A DNA stretch of 64,000 bases from Fibrobacterota bacterium. GTDB taxonomy: Bacteria > Fibrobacterota > Fibrobacteria > UBA11236. Location: assembly GCA_019509785.1 (NCBI GenBank), contig JAEKLQ010000039.1, positions 62,001 through 126,000 on the forward strand, given 5' to 3'. The position numbers and the translations under genes were made by a program. Positions 18,831 to 28,186 of the stretch are shown here, in pieces. The notes under the pieces were generated by a model, which was not told the DNA's origin, did no database searches, and was given only the letters and a program-made list of their open reading frames with translations. Within the stretch, counting starts at the first letter, position 1. Each line of letters starts with the position of its first letter.

Positions 18831-19880
18831 CTAAGGCGCCACCGCAGCCATCGCCGCTACCCGGTTTCCCACCCTCAGTTCCGCCCAAAGGAAACCACCC
18901 GGTTCGCGCCGCAGGCTCAGCCCGGTCGCCCGCCGATCGACGGGCGCGCGCAGGACTTCGCGGCCGGAAGCATCGCGTAGGATCACGCTACGGTCCCCTT
19001 CCCAGGACTCCGTTCCCGTCCAATCCAGCCGCAAGCTTCCCGCTTCGGCCCAAGCCCGAATGGAAGGGCCCCGCGCGACCCGGGCCCGCGGGCGGACGGC
19101 GATCCCGCAACTCTGGCTGCTCTGCCAAGCGGGCTCCTTGGAATTGGCCCAGGCCGTCAGGGACGCATCCAAATCGCACAACCGGTTCGCGTCGAGAAGC
19201 ACCTTGGTGGAAGCCTTCAACTGGGTAATGGATTCCGGCAAGGACTCGATAACGTTACCCGAGACGTTCAGCGTGTCGAGGGTTTGCATCGCCGCCATTG
19301 TAAATGGCAGCGCGCGCAAAACGTTTCCGGAAACATCCAGGTATTTCAGGAAAGGCAGATTGGCGACGGCTTCCGGCAAGGTGTCCAGGAGATTACCGGT
19401 CAACAAAAGGGTTTCGAGTTGCGGCAAGGCGAATACTGAGTCGGGCAGCGATGCCAGGCCGTTGCCGCGCAAGCCCAGGAACAAAAGGGATTGCAGCCGG
19501 CCCACGCGCGCGTCCAAGGACGGGATGCGGTTCCCTCCCAGATCCAATTCCACCAGGCTCGTCAGGTCCCAAATCTCAGCGGGCAACGAGTCGAGCAGAT
19601 TATCCGAAAGCACGAGATACTTCAAGGCATCCATGGACCCGAGCTGCGACGGCAGGGCGCTGAGATTGCGCCCGCTCAGGCGCAATGCGGTTACGCGCGA
19701 CGCTGCGGGATCGATTTGGGCGACTTGCGATACCGGCGTGGTGGTAAGCCCGTTTTGATCAAGAAGAATGCGGACGGCCAAGGTGTCTTGCCTAAGATCT
19801 TGCGCGCGGGCGGAAGGCGCGAAAAAGGGGAGAACGGAGAGGGAAATAAGGAGTGTACGGAAGCGGATCGGGTTTTTCAT
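18831..19880 (-). CDS. Secreted leucine-rich-repeat protein with type IX-like C-terminal domain
   Basis: A signal peptide (residues 1-26, ending APSARA) precedes about eight leucine-rich repeats (residues 60-240) of the type LKYLVLSDNLLDSLPAEIWD, each about 23 residues. A Cys-bearing cap (NRLCDL, SSQSCGI) follows. The last 70 residues contain VILRDASGREVLRAP and PGGFLWAELRVGNRVAAMAAV, which have the strand pattern of Por/type IX sorting domains (Asp-x-x-Gly-Arg, then Pro-Gly-x-hydrophobic). The protein is probably surface-exposed and binds other proteins or polysaccharide. Genes on both sides are transcribed on the plus strand. Confidence 0.75.
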   Translation of the reverse strand: MKNPIRFRTLLISLSVLPFFAPSARAQDLRQDTLAVRILLDQNGLTTTPVSQVAQIDPAASRVTALRLSGRNLSALPSQLGSMDALKYLVLSDNLLDSLPAEIWDLTSLVELDLGGNRIPSLDARVGRLQSLLFLGLRGNGLASLPDSVFALPQLETLLLTGNLLDTLPEAVANLPFLKYLDVSGNVLRALPFTMAAMQTLDTLNVSGNVIESLPESITQLKASTKVLLDANRLCDLDASLTAWANSKEPAWQSSQSCGIAVRPRARVARGPSIRAWAEAGSLRLDWTGTESWEGDRSVILRDASGREVLRAPVDRRATGLSLRREPGGFLWAELRVGNRVAAMAAVAP

Positions 19881-20107
19881 GGACTTCCATTATAGTGGAA
19901 AGTCCGGCATTGATATATGAACCGTTTGGTACGACGCCGTCCGCGGAAGTCCGTCCCGATCGGTACATCCAGGCGCCAGGCCGTAGCAGCGACAGGGGAA
20001 TCCGCCGAAATGACGATTGCTCCACCGTTGAGCGGATTGGCATCTCGCTTGCTCAATGGGGTCTTGCCCCTCGGAACGGGCGTTGCACTAAAAACAGGAG
20101 TTCCCAC

Positions 20108-20809
20108 ATGACTATTAAGAAAATCATTCTAGGCGCGATCGCCGTCGGCTGCCTCTCCATCGGGGCTTCCTTCGCCGCCGGCACGACGCCCGATCCTACG
20201 ACCGGTCCCACCGCTCCCACCGATGCGCAAAAAGCCAAGCTGGAAGAGCTGAAGGCTAAGCTGGAAGCCCAGCGGGCCGCGATGAAGGCTAAGCACGATA
20301 GCCTCTTCGCCGCCAATAAGGACGAGATCGAAAAGCGCATGGCCGAACACAAGGCCGAGATGGAGAAGGCCAAGGCCGCGATGGATTCCGTCCGCGCGCA
20401 AGTCAAAGCCCTGATCGACTCCTACAAGGACAAGATCAAGGCCGCTTCCGATTCGGACAAGGCCGCGCTCGCCAAGGAGCTGGCCGCCAAGCTCAAGGCC
20501 CTGACCGCCGACCTCCAGAAGGAGATGAGGGCCAAGTTCGACGCCGCGCGCGCGGGCCATGATTCCGATATGGTCGCCCATAAGGCGGAGATCGAGAAGA
20601 AGATGCAGGAAGCCAAGGCCGCGTTCGAAGCGCACATGAAAGACATCGAGGCCGCGCGCGCCGATTGGATGAAGAACCATCCGGCCGACAGCTCCCACGT
20701 CGGCGGCGGCGCGCCCACTCCCGATCAGATCGCCGCTGCGAAAGCCAAGTTCGAAGAATGGCTGAAGACCCACCCGATGCCGGGTATGGACTCGACCAAA
20801 GCTCCCTAA
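20108..20809 (+). CDS. Secreted or periplasmic Lys/Ala-rich coiled-coil protein
   Basis: The 233-residue protein has a signal peptide (MTIKKIILGAIAVGCLSIGA, cleavage near SFAAG) and then an almost continuous charged helix from about residue 40 to 195, full of AKLEELKAKLEAQRAAMKAK-type heptads. It ends in a Pro-rich tail (HPMPGMDSTKAP). No enzyme motif is present; the fold suggests a fibrous spacer or chaperone-like helical protein. CAGGAG lies six bases upstream of the ATG. A strong intrinsic terminator follows at 20965-20990. Confidence 0.6.
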   Translation: MTIKKIILGAIAVGCLSIGASFAAGTTPDPTTGPTAPTDAQKAKLEELKAKLEAQRAAMKAKHDSLFAANKDEIEKRMAEHKAEMEKAKAAMDSVRAQVKALIDSYKDKIKAASDSDKAALAKELAAKLKALTADLQKEMRAKFDAARAGHDSDMVAHKAEIEKKMQEAKAAFEAHMKDIEAARADWMKNHPADSSHVGGGAPTPDQIAAAKAKFEEWLKTHPMPGMDSTKAP

Positions 20810-20825
20810 TAAGAATCCCGCCTTC

Positions 20826-20848
20826 GTCCCGGGGACATCTCCCGGGAC
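20826..20848. repeat. 8-bp hairpin in the 3' region of the coiled-coil gene
   Basis: GTCCCGGG, loop of seven bases, CCCGGGAC. It is the first of several CCCGGG-based stems between 20820 and 20990. Confidence 0.5.
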
Positions 20849-20964
20849 GGCCCGACCTTTGGTCGCCCGACCCGCCTGGGCCGCCGACCTTCGGGGTCGT
20901 GGCCCCTACCGGGGGAGGCGAGGTTTCGCTATCTTGGAAGCCCGGGCCTGGCCCGGGTTCCGGA

Positions 20965-20990
20965 AACCCGGGTCCTTGCCCGGGTTTTTC
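20965..20990 (+). terminator. Intrinsic terminator
   Basis: AACCCGGG (20965-20972), loop TCCTTG, CCCGGGTT (20979-20986), followed by TTTCTTTT. This is the clearest intrinsic terminator in the window and closes the coiled-coil gene just before the start at 21008. Confidence 0.8.
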
Positions 20991-21007
20991 TTTTCCCGGA
21001 AATCCGA

Positions 21008-22336
21008 ATGACCCATGCCCGCGCCGCGCTTGCGGCCATCGCGATCCTTGCCTTCGCCCATTCGGGCCATGCCAAGCGGTTGCCGTCCCCGAAACCGATC
21101 CTGCAGCCGCGCGCCGATTGCAAGACCCTTTCCGATTCCCTGGTCAAGCTCTATAACGCGGGGGATCCCACCTATCTGACCTGGGATTTCGCGGAGGCGG
21201 GATGCGACTCCGCGCAATTGTACACGGCCTACTATTACCAAGGCATCGGGTTCCTTTTCATCTCGGCCTGGAAAGAGGCCTTGTATTTCCTGAATGAGGC
21301 GCGGGCCATCGGCGGACCGAAGGACGAGGAGATCCTCTATCATCTGTGGACGGTGTACCGCAAGCTGGAACGCTATTCCGAGATGGAAGGCCTGACCCTG
21401 GAGCTGCACAAGCGGTACCCGAATTCGCTCTTCCTTTTCGAGATCCTCGATCAGTGGAAGTCGGTCAAATCGCCCTCGCACGTCGCCTGGAATTATTCCA
21501 CCCGCGCGGGCATTTCCAGCACCCCATACCTCGACGACCAGCTAAGCAACCGCATCCAAGGCGAAGTCCGCCAGCAGTCGGGACTGCACCGGTTCCGCGA
21601 GCATGGCTCGGTTTCCCTCTCATCCAAGCTGAACGATCGCCTGTTGCATGGCTTCCAGGCCAATCTGGGCGGCGAATACGCCTATAAAGGTTTCACGTCG
21701 GAAGCCGATTGGGGCGCCGGTTACGAGACGCCCACCAACCTCATCCTCAGCGACGGAGGACAATCTATCTTGGTCGATTCCAACTGGAACTTCGCCCAAG
21801 GGCACTTAGCCGCGGGGTATTCCTTCACCTCCCGCTCCGGATGGAACGTGGGAGCGAACGCCAGCGTTTTCCAACTCAACAAGGATTGGCGCGTGGTGGG
21901 CATCAGCCATACCCAATCCTACTTCTTCGATAACTTCATCCTGATGGGTTACCTCGATTTCCAAAAGCATTGGATCAAGTTGCGGGCGGATTCCCTTATA
22001 GACTCCAGCGGGGTGTACCATGGAAAGACTGGGTTGGACGGCATGTACACCTTTTCCGCCAGCCTCAACCCTTACTGGTCCTTGGGCCGCCATTCCTTCG
22101 GCGTCGGCCCCAATTACTACCTGGCCCGCTCCCATTATTCTGGCGCGCTTCCCGATAACTCGCCTCTCAGCAGTACGGATTGGGTGCACACCTTTTCCGG
22201 CACTGCCACCTACGACTACGATCTGCGACGCTGGGTTCGCTTTGCCTTCACGGGGTCCTTAGGGGCTGAGCTGGATCCGAAGTATCCCGCGAAATGCGTG
22301 TATAGCGCCGACGCCGGCGTCTCGTTCTCGTTCTAA
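21008..22336 (+). CDS. Predicted outer-membrane protein with a helical N-domain and beta-barrel
   Basis: A signal peptide (residues 1-22, ending GHAK) is followed by about 130 residues of helical repeats (ALYFLNEARAIGGPKDEEIL, then LWTVYRKLERYSEMEGLTLE) resembling TPR units. From about residue 160 the sequence alternates polar and aromatic residues in strands and ends VYSADAGVSFSF, the terminal Phe typical of barrels inserted by the Bam complex. No family name is recognised. A periplasmic TPR domain fused to a barrel suggests assembly or export of partners. Confidence 0.65.
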   Translation: MTHARAALAAIAILAFAHSGHAKRLPSPKPILQPRADCKTLSDSLVKLYNAGDPTYLTWDFAEAGCDSAQLYTAYYYQGIGFLFISAWKEALYFLNEARAIGGPKDEEILYHLWTVYRKLERYSEMEGLTLELHKRYPNSLFLFEILDQWKSVKSPSHVAWNYSTRAGISSTPYLDDQLSNRIQGEVRQQSGLHRFREHGSVSLSSKLNDRLLHGFQANLGGEYAYKGFTSEADWGAGYETPTNLILSDGGQSILVDSNWNFAQGHLAAGYSFTSRSGWNVGANASVFQLNKDWRVVGISHTQSYFFDNFILMGYLDFQKHWIKLRADSLIDSSGVYHGKTGLDGMYTFSASLNPYWSLGRHSFGVGPNYYLARSHYSGALPDNSPLSSTDWVHTFSGTATYDYDLRRWVRFAFTGSLGAELDPKYPAKCVYSADAGVSFSF

Positions 22337-22530
22337 GTCCCGCTCCCGGCCTTATTCCGCTTAGAGGAATTGGTGTACCGGATGGTACGTCTCAGTACCT
22401 GGGCGGACGCGCTGGCCTCTAATGGGCAGGGAAGCGCTTCAACAGCGCTGGAAACCGGCCAGATTCGCCCGCTTCCCCTGGTATGTTTTTCGCTCCTTCA
22501 AATCAAGACCTTTATTTATTTTAAGACCCC

Positions 22531-23724
22531 ATGCGCCCCATCCTTACCATCCTCCTGATTTCCGCGGCCCTGGGAAGGGCTTTCGCCGCGCATCTGGACG
22601 GAGGGCCCGGGCCCACCTCATTCGGCCCTCCCGGCGACCCGACGTCCGGCATGCGGAGCGAAGACGTGACGGATCGGCTCAATCGCGATTGGCAGCAACT
22701 CCAGGAAACGGAGAACAAGTACGGCTTGGCGACCATGCCCGAGGCCGCGCCCACGATATCATTGGCGCAATCGCTGATCGCGCAGGCAAGGCAATCCCTC
22801 TCTGCCGGGAACGTCTCCTTGGCGTTTAACCAATGCCTGATGTTGGAAAACCACATAACCGAATTGGATATGTTGGGTAGCCGCAAGAGCATGGACCGCT
22901 TCCGTTCCGGCGATATCGGCGGAATCGATACCTCGCGCCAACGGCAAGACCAGCAGAACGCGGCCGAATACAGTATCCAACGCGTGACGGATCGGCTGGC
23001 CTACCTCTCGCAACGTTTGGAATCCGGGAAGAACCCGGCAGCCGCTACCCTGATCAACAAGGTGAAGGCCCTGCTGGATGCGGCCCGTAGCGAAGCGGCG
23101 GCGGGACGGACCCTGAACGTATTCCCCCTCCTGGCCCAGGCCGATCCCCTGCTCAATGAGCTCCAGCGTTTGCAACAGGACTTGTCGGAGGCCGATTCGC
23201 ATGGCGCCAGCGGTCCCAGCGGGGACCCGGATAAGAATCAACAACAAGCCCCCATGACCCAGGCGACAGCGAACTATCAGCGGGTCTACAACGCGGCCCA
23301 GCGTCTGGGGGAACGCCCGGTCGACGGGGAAAATGCCAAGACGACGGCCCTGCGGACGCGCGTCTTCGACTTGCTCGAGAAGGCCAAGGACGCATTGGCC
23401 ACGGGGCAGCCCGAGGCGGCCAAGGGCTACTGCCTCAAGGCCGAGAGCCTGCTGACGGAATGGCATCGCTCCCTGGCCTCCGACGATAAGCTGTCTCCCG
23501 CCGCCCGCGATCGGGTCAAGGCAAAGCTGGACCTGGCGGGCGATATCGTGGCGTCCGCGGGCGACGAAAAGGCCTCCCGCATCCTGGAAAAGGCGCGCGA
23601 CCATTTCGACCGCGCCGAGCGCAGCCGGATCGACGGACGCGCCGGCTTGGCCGCCGTGGAGATGGATTTGGCCCTGAAGTTGGCGGCCAAGGCGGTCGAT
23701 ATCGCCCGCGCCCGGTCCCGCTAA
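22531..23724 (+). CDS. Secreted protein with four helical-hairpin repeats
   Basis: A signal peptide (MRPILTILLISAALGRAFAA) precedes a 377-residue helical protein. Four helix pairs of the same design are visible: SLIAQARQSLSAGNVSLAFN (about residue 80), LLDAARSEAAAGRTLNVFPL (about 180), LLEKAKDALATGQPEAAKGY (about 280) and ILEKARDHFDRAERSRIDGR (about 351). The pattern LLxxAKxALxxG-x(4)-A resembles TPR-like hairpins. It precedes the outer-membrane protein and two-component genes by short gaps, so it is probably the first gene of that operon. Function unknown. Confidence 0.6.
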   Translation: MRPILTILLISAALGRAFAAHLDGGPGPTSFGPPGDPTSGMRSEDVTDRLNRDWQQLQETENKYGLATMPEAAPTISLAQSLIAQARQSLSAGNVSLAFNQCLMLENHITELDMLGSRKSMDRFRSGDIGGIDTSRQRQDQQNAAEYSIQRVTDRLAYLSQRLESGKNPAAATLINKVKALLDAARSEAAAGRTLNVFPLLAQADPLLNELQRLQQDLSEADSHGASGPSGDPDKNQQQAPMTQATANYQRVYNAAQRLGERPVDGENAKTTALRTRVFDLLEKAKDALATGQPEAAKGYCLKAESLLTEWHRSLASDDKLSPAARDRVKAKLDLAGDIVASAGDEKASRILEKARDHFDRAERSRIDGRAGLAAVEMDLALKLAAKAVDIARARSR

Positions 23725-23783
23725 TCCCCTGAGCTTTCCCCAAGCCTTTTGCATCTCCCCATTCGTGAATAGTTTTTGGCACC

Positions 23784-25337
23784 TTGGTGGCCTTTCCCTC
23801 CGCTTCTATAGCCCTCTGCGCCGTGTCCCTCGCGTTAACCGTAGGAGCGCGGGCCGATGAACGCTCCGATTCCCTGGAATACGCGGCCAAGCGGCAACTT
23901 ATCCTGGAGCAAGGGGCCGATGAAAGGGAAGGAGCCATCCTGTCGGCGGCGGAGGATTTGGCCCGCGATGGATATTATCCGGAAGCCAGGGATTTGCTCT
24001 TCTCGATGCAAGACACCGCGCAGGCGGATTTCGAAGGCGAGTTCGACCGCACCCTGGATTCGGCCCGGGCCCAAATGGCCCTGGGCAAGGGGGCGGGAGC
24101 GAAGCCGGCGACGTCGAGCCGCGCTTCTGGCTACGTGCAATCCGGGATCGATTACGATCGCTGGGACGGAGTGGATACCATCCTCAGCGCCCACGTGCGC
24201 GGCAAACTGGAATGGATTCCCGCGGGGAAGACGTTCGAACGCGTGGCCGCGGTGGCGCAAGCCTCGGATCGGAATGCCTACTTCGACGCGACGGCGAAAG
24301 GGGCGACCGCCCACCGGTTGCTTCGCTTCGAGACCGAAGCCTTGGCCGAAAAGCTGCTTTGGCGGCCTTACGGGGATTCCCTCGATCGCTTCTACTTCCT
24401 GCTCAGGCTCGATCCCACGACGCGACCTTTGGGCAAACCCGTGGCGGCGGAGGCGCCGATTTTCCTGGAGAGCGAACAATACCGGCACGATCGCTTCGGC
24501 TCCCCTTCCCACTATGCCGCGGGAATCGCCCCGGGCGTGCAGGCCATGTCCGAGAACACCGCCAAGTCCCTCCTCCTTTCCTGGGACGCGCGCGGGTACG
24601 TCTATCCCGGCGAGCCGGACAATTCCTTTTTCCGCGACGGACCGGTCGCCTCGGGATGGTGGTACGGGGATCGCCTGGTGTTCGACGCCGAATCGCGCCT
24701 GGCCACCACCCGTTACAACCGCGATACGTCGCTTACGCGTGACCTCCGCCTGGAGACCGAGGCCGGGGGATCGGTTCGGATATGGCGCTGGATCAAGGCC
24801 GGCTTGCGCTTAACCGGGGAAAGCGAGATGGACGATTACAAGGACAGCGTGAGGAATTCGTTCGGCACCGTATCCGCCAACTACCGACTCACCGGCTCCG
24901 CGTGGACCATGCGGCCGCAACTCTCGGCGGATTGGAAAAGCACGTACACGGCTACCTTGGGAATGGCTTATACCCGTTCACGCTATCCGGTGCTTTCCGA
25001 GGCCGACGGCCTGAGCCTGCGCAATGTGCTTTTCCTCAACACGTCCAATGACGATTGGAAGGCCGAGGCCGGCTTCACCATGTTGACGAAAGCTATATTC
25101 CTCGTCTTATCCTTGGACTACGAGGAGAACTGGGTGCCGTACAACTCGATCTACTCCCTCGGCTCCAGCAAGGGCATCGGCCTGGGCGGCAACCTGTACT
25201 GGAAGCTGAGGCCCTGGTTCGAAATCGACGCCACCCTTGAGACCACCCGCCGCTTATCGCTGGCACCGGGCTTTTCGGGCGGCATGATCAGCGACAACCT
25301 GCAGCTCTCGGCCGGCTTCACTTCCAACTTCCCATGA
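23784..25337 (+). CDS. Predicted outer-membrane barrel protein
   Basis: A hydrophobic N-terminus ending VGARADERSD looks like a signal peptide, although it lacks the usual positive charge. The start is TTG (23784) or the next codon, GTG; no clear ribosome site is present. Residues about 30-110 are helical and charged. From about 110 there are repeated amphipathic strands (for example ASGYVQSGIDYDRWDGVD, LSWDARGYVYPGEPDN, NLYWKLRPWFEIDATLETT) ending LQLSAGFTSNFP, suggesting an outer-membrane barrel. The stop overlaps the histidine kinase start (ATGA), so the two are coupled; the barrel could report on or be controlled by that sensor. Confidence 0.6.
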   Translation: MVAFPSASIALCAVSLALTVGARADERSDSLEYAAKRQLILEQGADEREGAILSAAEDLARDGYYPEARDLLFSMQDTAQADFEGEFDRTLDSARAQMALGKGAGAKPATSSRASGYVQSGIDYDRWDGVDTILSAHVRGKLEWIPAGKTFERVAAVAQASDRNAYFDATAKGATAHRLLRFETEALAEKLLWRPYGDSLDRFYFLLRLDPTTRPLGKPVAAEAPIFLESEQYRHDRFGSPSHYAAGIAPGVQAMSENTAKSLLLSWDARGYVYPGEPDNSFFRDGPVASGWWYGDRLVFDAESRLATTRYNRDTSLTRDLRLETEAGGSVRIWRWIKAGLRLTGESEMDDYKDSVRNSFGTVSANYRLTGSAWTMRPQLSADWKSTYTATLGMAYTRSRYPVLSEADGLSLRNVLFLNTSNDDWKAEAGFTMLTKAIFLVLSLDYEENWVPYNSIYSLGSSKGIGLGGNLYWKLRPWFEIDATLETTRRLSLAPGFSGGMISDNLQLSAGFTSNFP

Positions 25338-26641
25338 AGCGACCCTTGCTGGGGGCCTTGGCCGGGGCCGCCGCCTTGATCCTCCTCTTCGGGTTCTCCG
25401 CCTGGATCCTTTCGCGCAACCTCGGCCAGGCCCGGCGGGCTTCCGAAGGCCGCATGACCGGCCTCGCGGAGTACATCGGCGATCATCTCGCCGAGGACAT
25501 CTTTTCCTATCCCTTCGAGTTCACGCCGTCCCTCTTCCCTGCCCCGTACGCCGAGCAGCAAAGCCGCTGGCTCAGCCGCCTCACGCATGCCACGGGCCTG
25601 GAACGCGCGGTGATCACCGACTCGGGCGGGCAGGTGTACGCCTCCAGCGAAAACTTCATCGCCAGCGGCGAGGATATCCGGCCTTATCTGGTGGACGCGA
25701 AACTGTTCGAAGCTTCGGCGCGCGAAGGCCGTCCGCGGTTCACGCCCCTCTCCGAAATCGATGGCGTGCCCTTCCAATCCCTCTACTACCCGTTCTCGCT
25801 GCGCGGCAAGCGGCAGATGCTGGCGCTCGAATCCGATCAAGCTTTCATCGCCAGCGTCGAGCAGTTCCGTACCTATCTGGTCGTCGCGTCCATTTTCGTG
25901 ATCATCCTTTTCGCGGTCCTGACCACGGTGCTCTACGCCTTGGAGCGGCGCTTCCAGGCGGCGCTGGCCGAGTCGCGCCGCAACGAGCGCCTGGCCTTCC
26001 TGGGGCGGACCAGCGCGGAGCTGGCCCACGAGCTCAAGAACCCGCTGGCCATCATCAAGTCCTCAGTGGACGTGCTGCGCAAGCAGGTGGATCCCGAGCG
26101 CAAGCTGCCCGCCTTCGGCTATCTCTCCGACGAAGTCATGCGGCTGTCCCGGTTGATCGGGAACATATTGGGCTTTTCCAATGAGAAGCCCTTGGAGGCC
26201 AAGGCCTTCCCGCCCCGGGCGGTCCTGGACGAAGCCGCCGCTGCGCTAGGACGGGAGTTCCCGGAGGTCGCCTGGACCGTTTCCGTCCCGGCGGGCCTTT
26301 CGCTTTTGGGCGACGCGGACGCCTTCCGGCAGATGGCGGAAAACTTGGCGCGCAACGCCGCCCATGCCATGGGCGGAAAAGGCGGCCTCACGGTATCATG
26401 GGAAGAGCGGGGGAAGGGCGGGGCGATGCGCTTCGCCGATACCGGGCCCGGATTCCCGAAGGCGGTCCGCAAACATATGTTCGAGCCCTTCGTGTCGGGC
26501 TCGAAGACGGGGACCGGCCTGGGCCTGTCCATCGTAAGGAGCCTGTGCGAGCGTTCGGGATGGAGCCTGTCGCTGGCTTCGGATCGGGCGCAGGGGGACG
26601 AACCCACTTGTTTCGAGATCGGTATTCCTAAAAAAGCGTGA
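25334..26641 (+). CDS. Membrane-bound sensor histidine kinase
   Basis: Two membrane helices (about residues 7-28 and 181-204) bracket a 150-residue periplasmic sensor region with no recognised motif. The cytoplasmic part has the HisKA box SAELAHELKNPLA, with phospho-accepting His232, followed by the ATPase domain: N box NLARNAAHAM, G1 DTGPGF, G2 GTGLGLSIV. All catalytic boxes are intact. The start overlaps the upstream outer-membrane gene by four bases and the sigma-54 response regulator follows after 19 bases, making an evident two-component pair of the NtrB/ZraS type. Confidence 0.93.
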   Translation: MKRPLLGALAGAAALILLFGFSAWILSRNLGQARRASEGRMTGLAEYIGDHLAEDIFSYPFEFTPSLFPAPYAEQQSRWLSRLTHATGLERAVITDSGGQVYASSENFIASGEDIRPYLVDAKLFEASAREGRPRFTPLSEIDGVPFQSLYYPFSLRGKRQMLALESDQAFIASVEQFRTYLVVASIFVIILFAVLTTVLYALERRFQAALAESRRNERLAFLGRTSAELAHELKNPLAIIKSSVDVLRKQVDPERKLPAFGYLSDEVMRLSRLIGNILGFSNEKPLEAKAFPPRAVLDEAAAALGREFPEVAWTVSVPAGLSLLGDADAFRQMAENLARNAAHAMGGKGGLTVSWEERGKGGAMRFADTGPGFPKAVRKHMFEPFVSGSKTGTGLGLSIVRSLCERSGWSLSLASDRAQGDEPTCFEIGIPKKA

Positions 26642-26660
26642 CGGAGATCATGGAGGGGTT

Positions 26661-28034
26661 ATGGCGAGGATACTCGTCGTCGACGATGAACCGAAGATGC
26701 GGGCCTTGCTGGCGATGGCCCTGTCGGGCGAGGGCCTGGAAGCGGTAGAAGCCGGGTCGGCCGAGGCCGCCCTGGACGCGCTGGGCCGCGGCGATCCGTT
26801 CGCGGTGATGATCACCGACGTGCGCATGCCCGGGATGTCGGGACTGGATCTGGTGAAGAAGGCCAAGGCGGAACGCCCCGGCCTGGAATGCATCGTGATG
26901 ACCGCCTACGCCGATTCGGGCACGGGGGTGGAGGCGATGCGCATCGGCGCCTTGGAATACGTCAGCAAGCCCTTCGAGATGGACGAGATGGTACTGTTGG
27001 TCCGCTCGGCCCTGGAGAAGGGGCGCTTGCGCGACGAGGTGGCCGAGTTGCGCGTGCGGGAATCGGGGCGCTACCGCTTGGACCGCATCATCGGGGAATC
27101 CAAGGCCATGCAGGACGTGATCCGGCAGGCGCGCATGGTGGCCAAACGCGATACCACGGTACTCGTGCGCGGCAAGAGCGGAACCGGGAAGGAACTGATC
27201 GCGCGGGGCATCCACGCCGAGAGCGGACGCGAATCCTTCGTGGCGGTGAATTGCGGGGCCATCCCCGAGAACCTGTTGGAAGCGGAATTGTTCGGCCACG
27301 AGAAGGGCTCATTCACGGGCGCCCACGCCCAAAAGATCGGCCTCTTCGAGCGGGCCGCCAACGGGACCGTTTTCCTCGACGAGATCGGTGACGTATCCCC
27401 GGGCATGCAGGTGAAGCTCCTGCGCGTGCTGCAAGAGCGCGAGTTCACCCGCGTGGGCGGCACGCGCGTGGTCCGCACCCAGGCGCGGGTGATCGCGGCC
27501 ACTCACCGCAATCTGGAAGAGGAAGTGAAGAAAGGCGGCTTCCGCGAGGATCTTTATTTCCGGCTCAACGTGTTCCCCATTTTCGTACCTTCCCTGGCGG
27601 AACGCATGGAGGACGTGCCCGCCTTGGCCGACGCCTTCCTGAAGCGCTTCGGGCACAACGCGGGAATTGCCGAGGGGGTGATGTCCAAACTGTTGGAGTA
27701 CTCCTGGCCGGGCAACGTGCGTGAGCTGGAGAATTGCCTGGAGCGCGCCGCCATCATCGCTTCGGGGGCTCTCCTCGAGGTCGCCCACTTACCGGAGCAT
27801 ATCCGCCAGAAACGCGTGCTCGAACGGCCCTCCGCGTTCCTGCTTCCCGAAACCGGCATCTCCCTCGATGAATTGGAGAAGAGCCTTTTGCTGCAAGCCC
27901 TGGAGAAGACCGGAGGCAACAAGACCCGCGCCGCCGGCCTGCTCGGCATCACCCGCCGCGCCCTGTATTCGAAGATGCATACCCACGGCGTCCGCGGATA
28001 CGGCGCCACCGAGGAAACCCCCGCGGAATCGTAA
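26661..28034 (+). CDS. NtrC-family sigma-54-dependent response regulator
   Basis: Residues 1-120 are a receiver with the acidic pair DDE near residue 8, phospho-acceptor Asp53 (ITDVRMPG) and Lys in VSKPF. The AAA+ domain has Walker A GKSGTGKE (from about 171), the sigma-54 contact loop GSFTGA (216-221, the Ser variant of GAFTGA) and VFLDEIGDVS as Walker B. The C-terminal Fis-type helix-turn-helix is GGNKTRAAGLLGITRRALYS. It should activate sigma-54 promoters when phosphorylated by the kinase just upstream. Two tandem 26-bp repeats and a GG-N10-GC element follow the gene. Confidence 0.95.
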   Translation: MARILVVDDEPKMRALLAMALSGEGLEAVEAGSAEAALDALGRGDPFAVMITDVRMPGMSGLDLVKKAKAERPGLECIVMTAYADSGTGVEAMRIGALEYVSKPFEMDEMVLLVRSALEKGRLRDEVAELRVRESGRYRLDRIIGESKAMQDVIRQARMVAKRDTTVLVRGKSGTGKELIARGIHAESGRESFVAVNCGAIPENLLEAELFGHEKGSFTGAHAQKIGLFERAANGTVFLDEIGDVSPGMQVKLLRVLQEREFTRVGGTRVVRTQARVIAATHRNLEEEVKKGGFREDLYFRLNVFPIFVPSLAERMEDVPALADAFLKRFGHNAGIAEGVMSKLLEYSWPGNVRELENCLERAAIIASGALLEVAHLPEHIRQKRVLERPSAFLLPETGISLDELEKSLLLQALEKTGGNKTRAAGLLGITRRALYSKMHTHGVRGYGATEETPAES

Positions 28035-28068
28035 CGCGCGCAATACCCCGCCCGCGATGGCGTAAAGC

Positions 28069-28120
28069 ATTTCGTCATGGCCTCCCCCGAGGCGATTTCG
28101 TCATTGCGTCCCCCGGGGCG
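28069..28120. repeat. Tandem 26-bp direct repeat, two copies
   Basis: Copies 28069-28094 and 28095-28120 are adjacent and differ at three of 26 positions; both begin ATTTCGTCAT and end in a CCCCC-centred imperfect palindrome. They lie between the sigma-54 activator gene and the gene at 28187, where activator-binding sites would be expected. Confidence 0.8.
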
Positions 28121-28121
28121 C

Positions 28122-28136
28122 GGGGTTTATCTTGCT
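28122..28136 (+). promoter_or_regulatory. Possible sigma-54 promoter core (weak)
   Basis: GG at 28122-28123 and TTGCT at 28132-28136 have the sigma-54 GG-N10-GC spacing. The -12 part matches the consensus well, the -24 part only in its two essential G residues. It lies directly after the tandem repeats and 51 bases before the next start. Confidence 0.3.
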
Positions 28137-28186
28137 TCTTACCCGGGCTCATCGGAGCCCAGTAATCCCCTGATAAGGAGACTCCC

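Noticed and set aside
23778-23791. Sigma-54-like TGGCAC-N5-TGGC at the start of the barrel gene
   Set aside because: The spacing fits but the -12 box has a mismatch and the start site would lie about 15 bases inside the coding sequence, with no usable later start that keeps the signal peptide.
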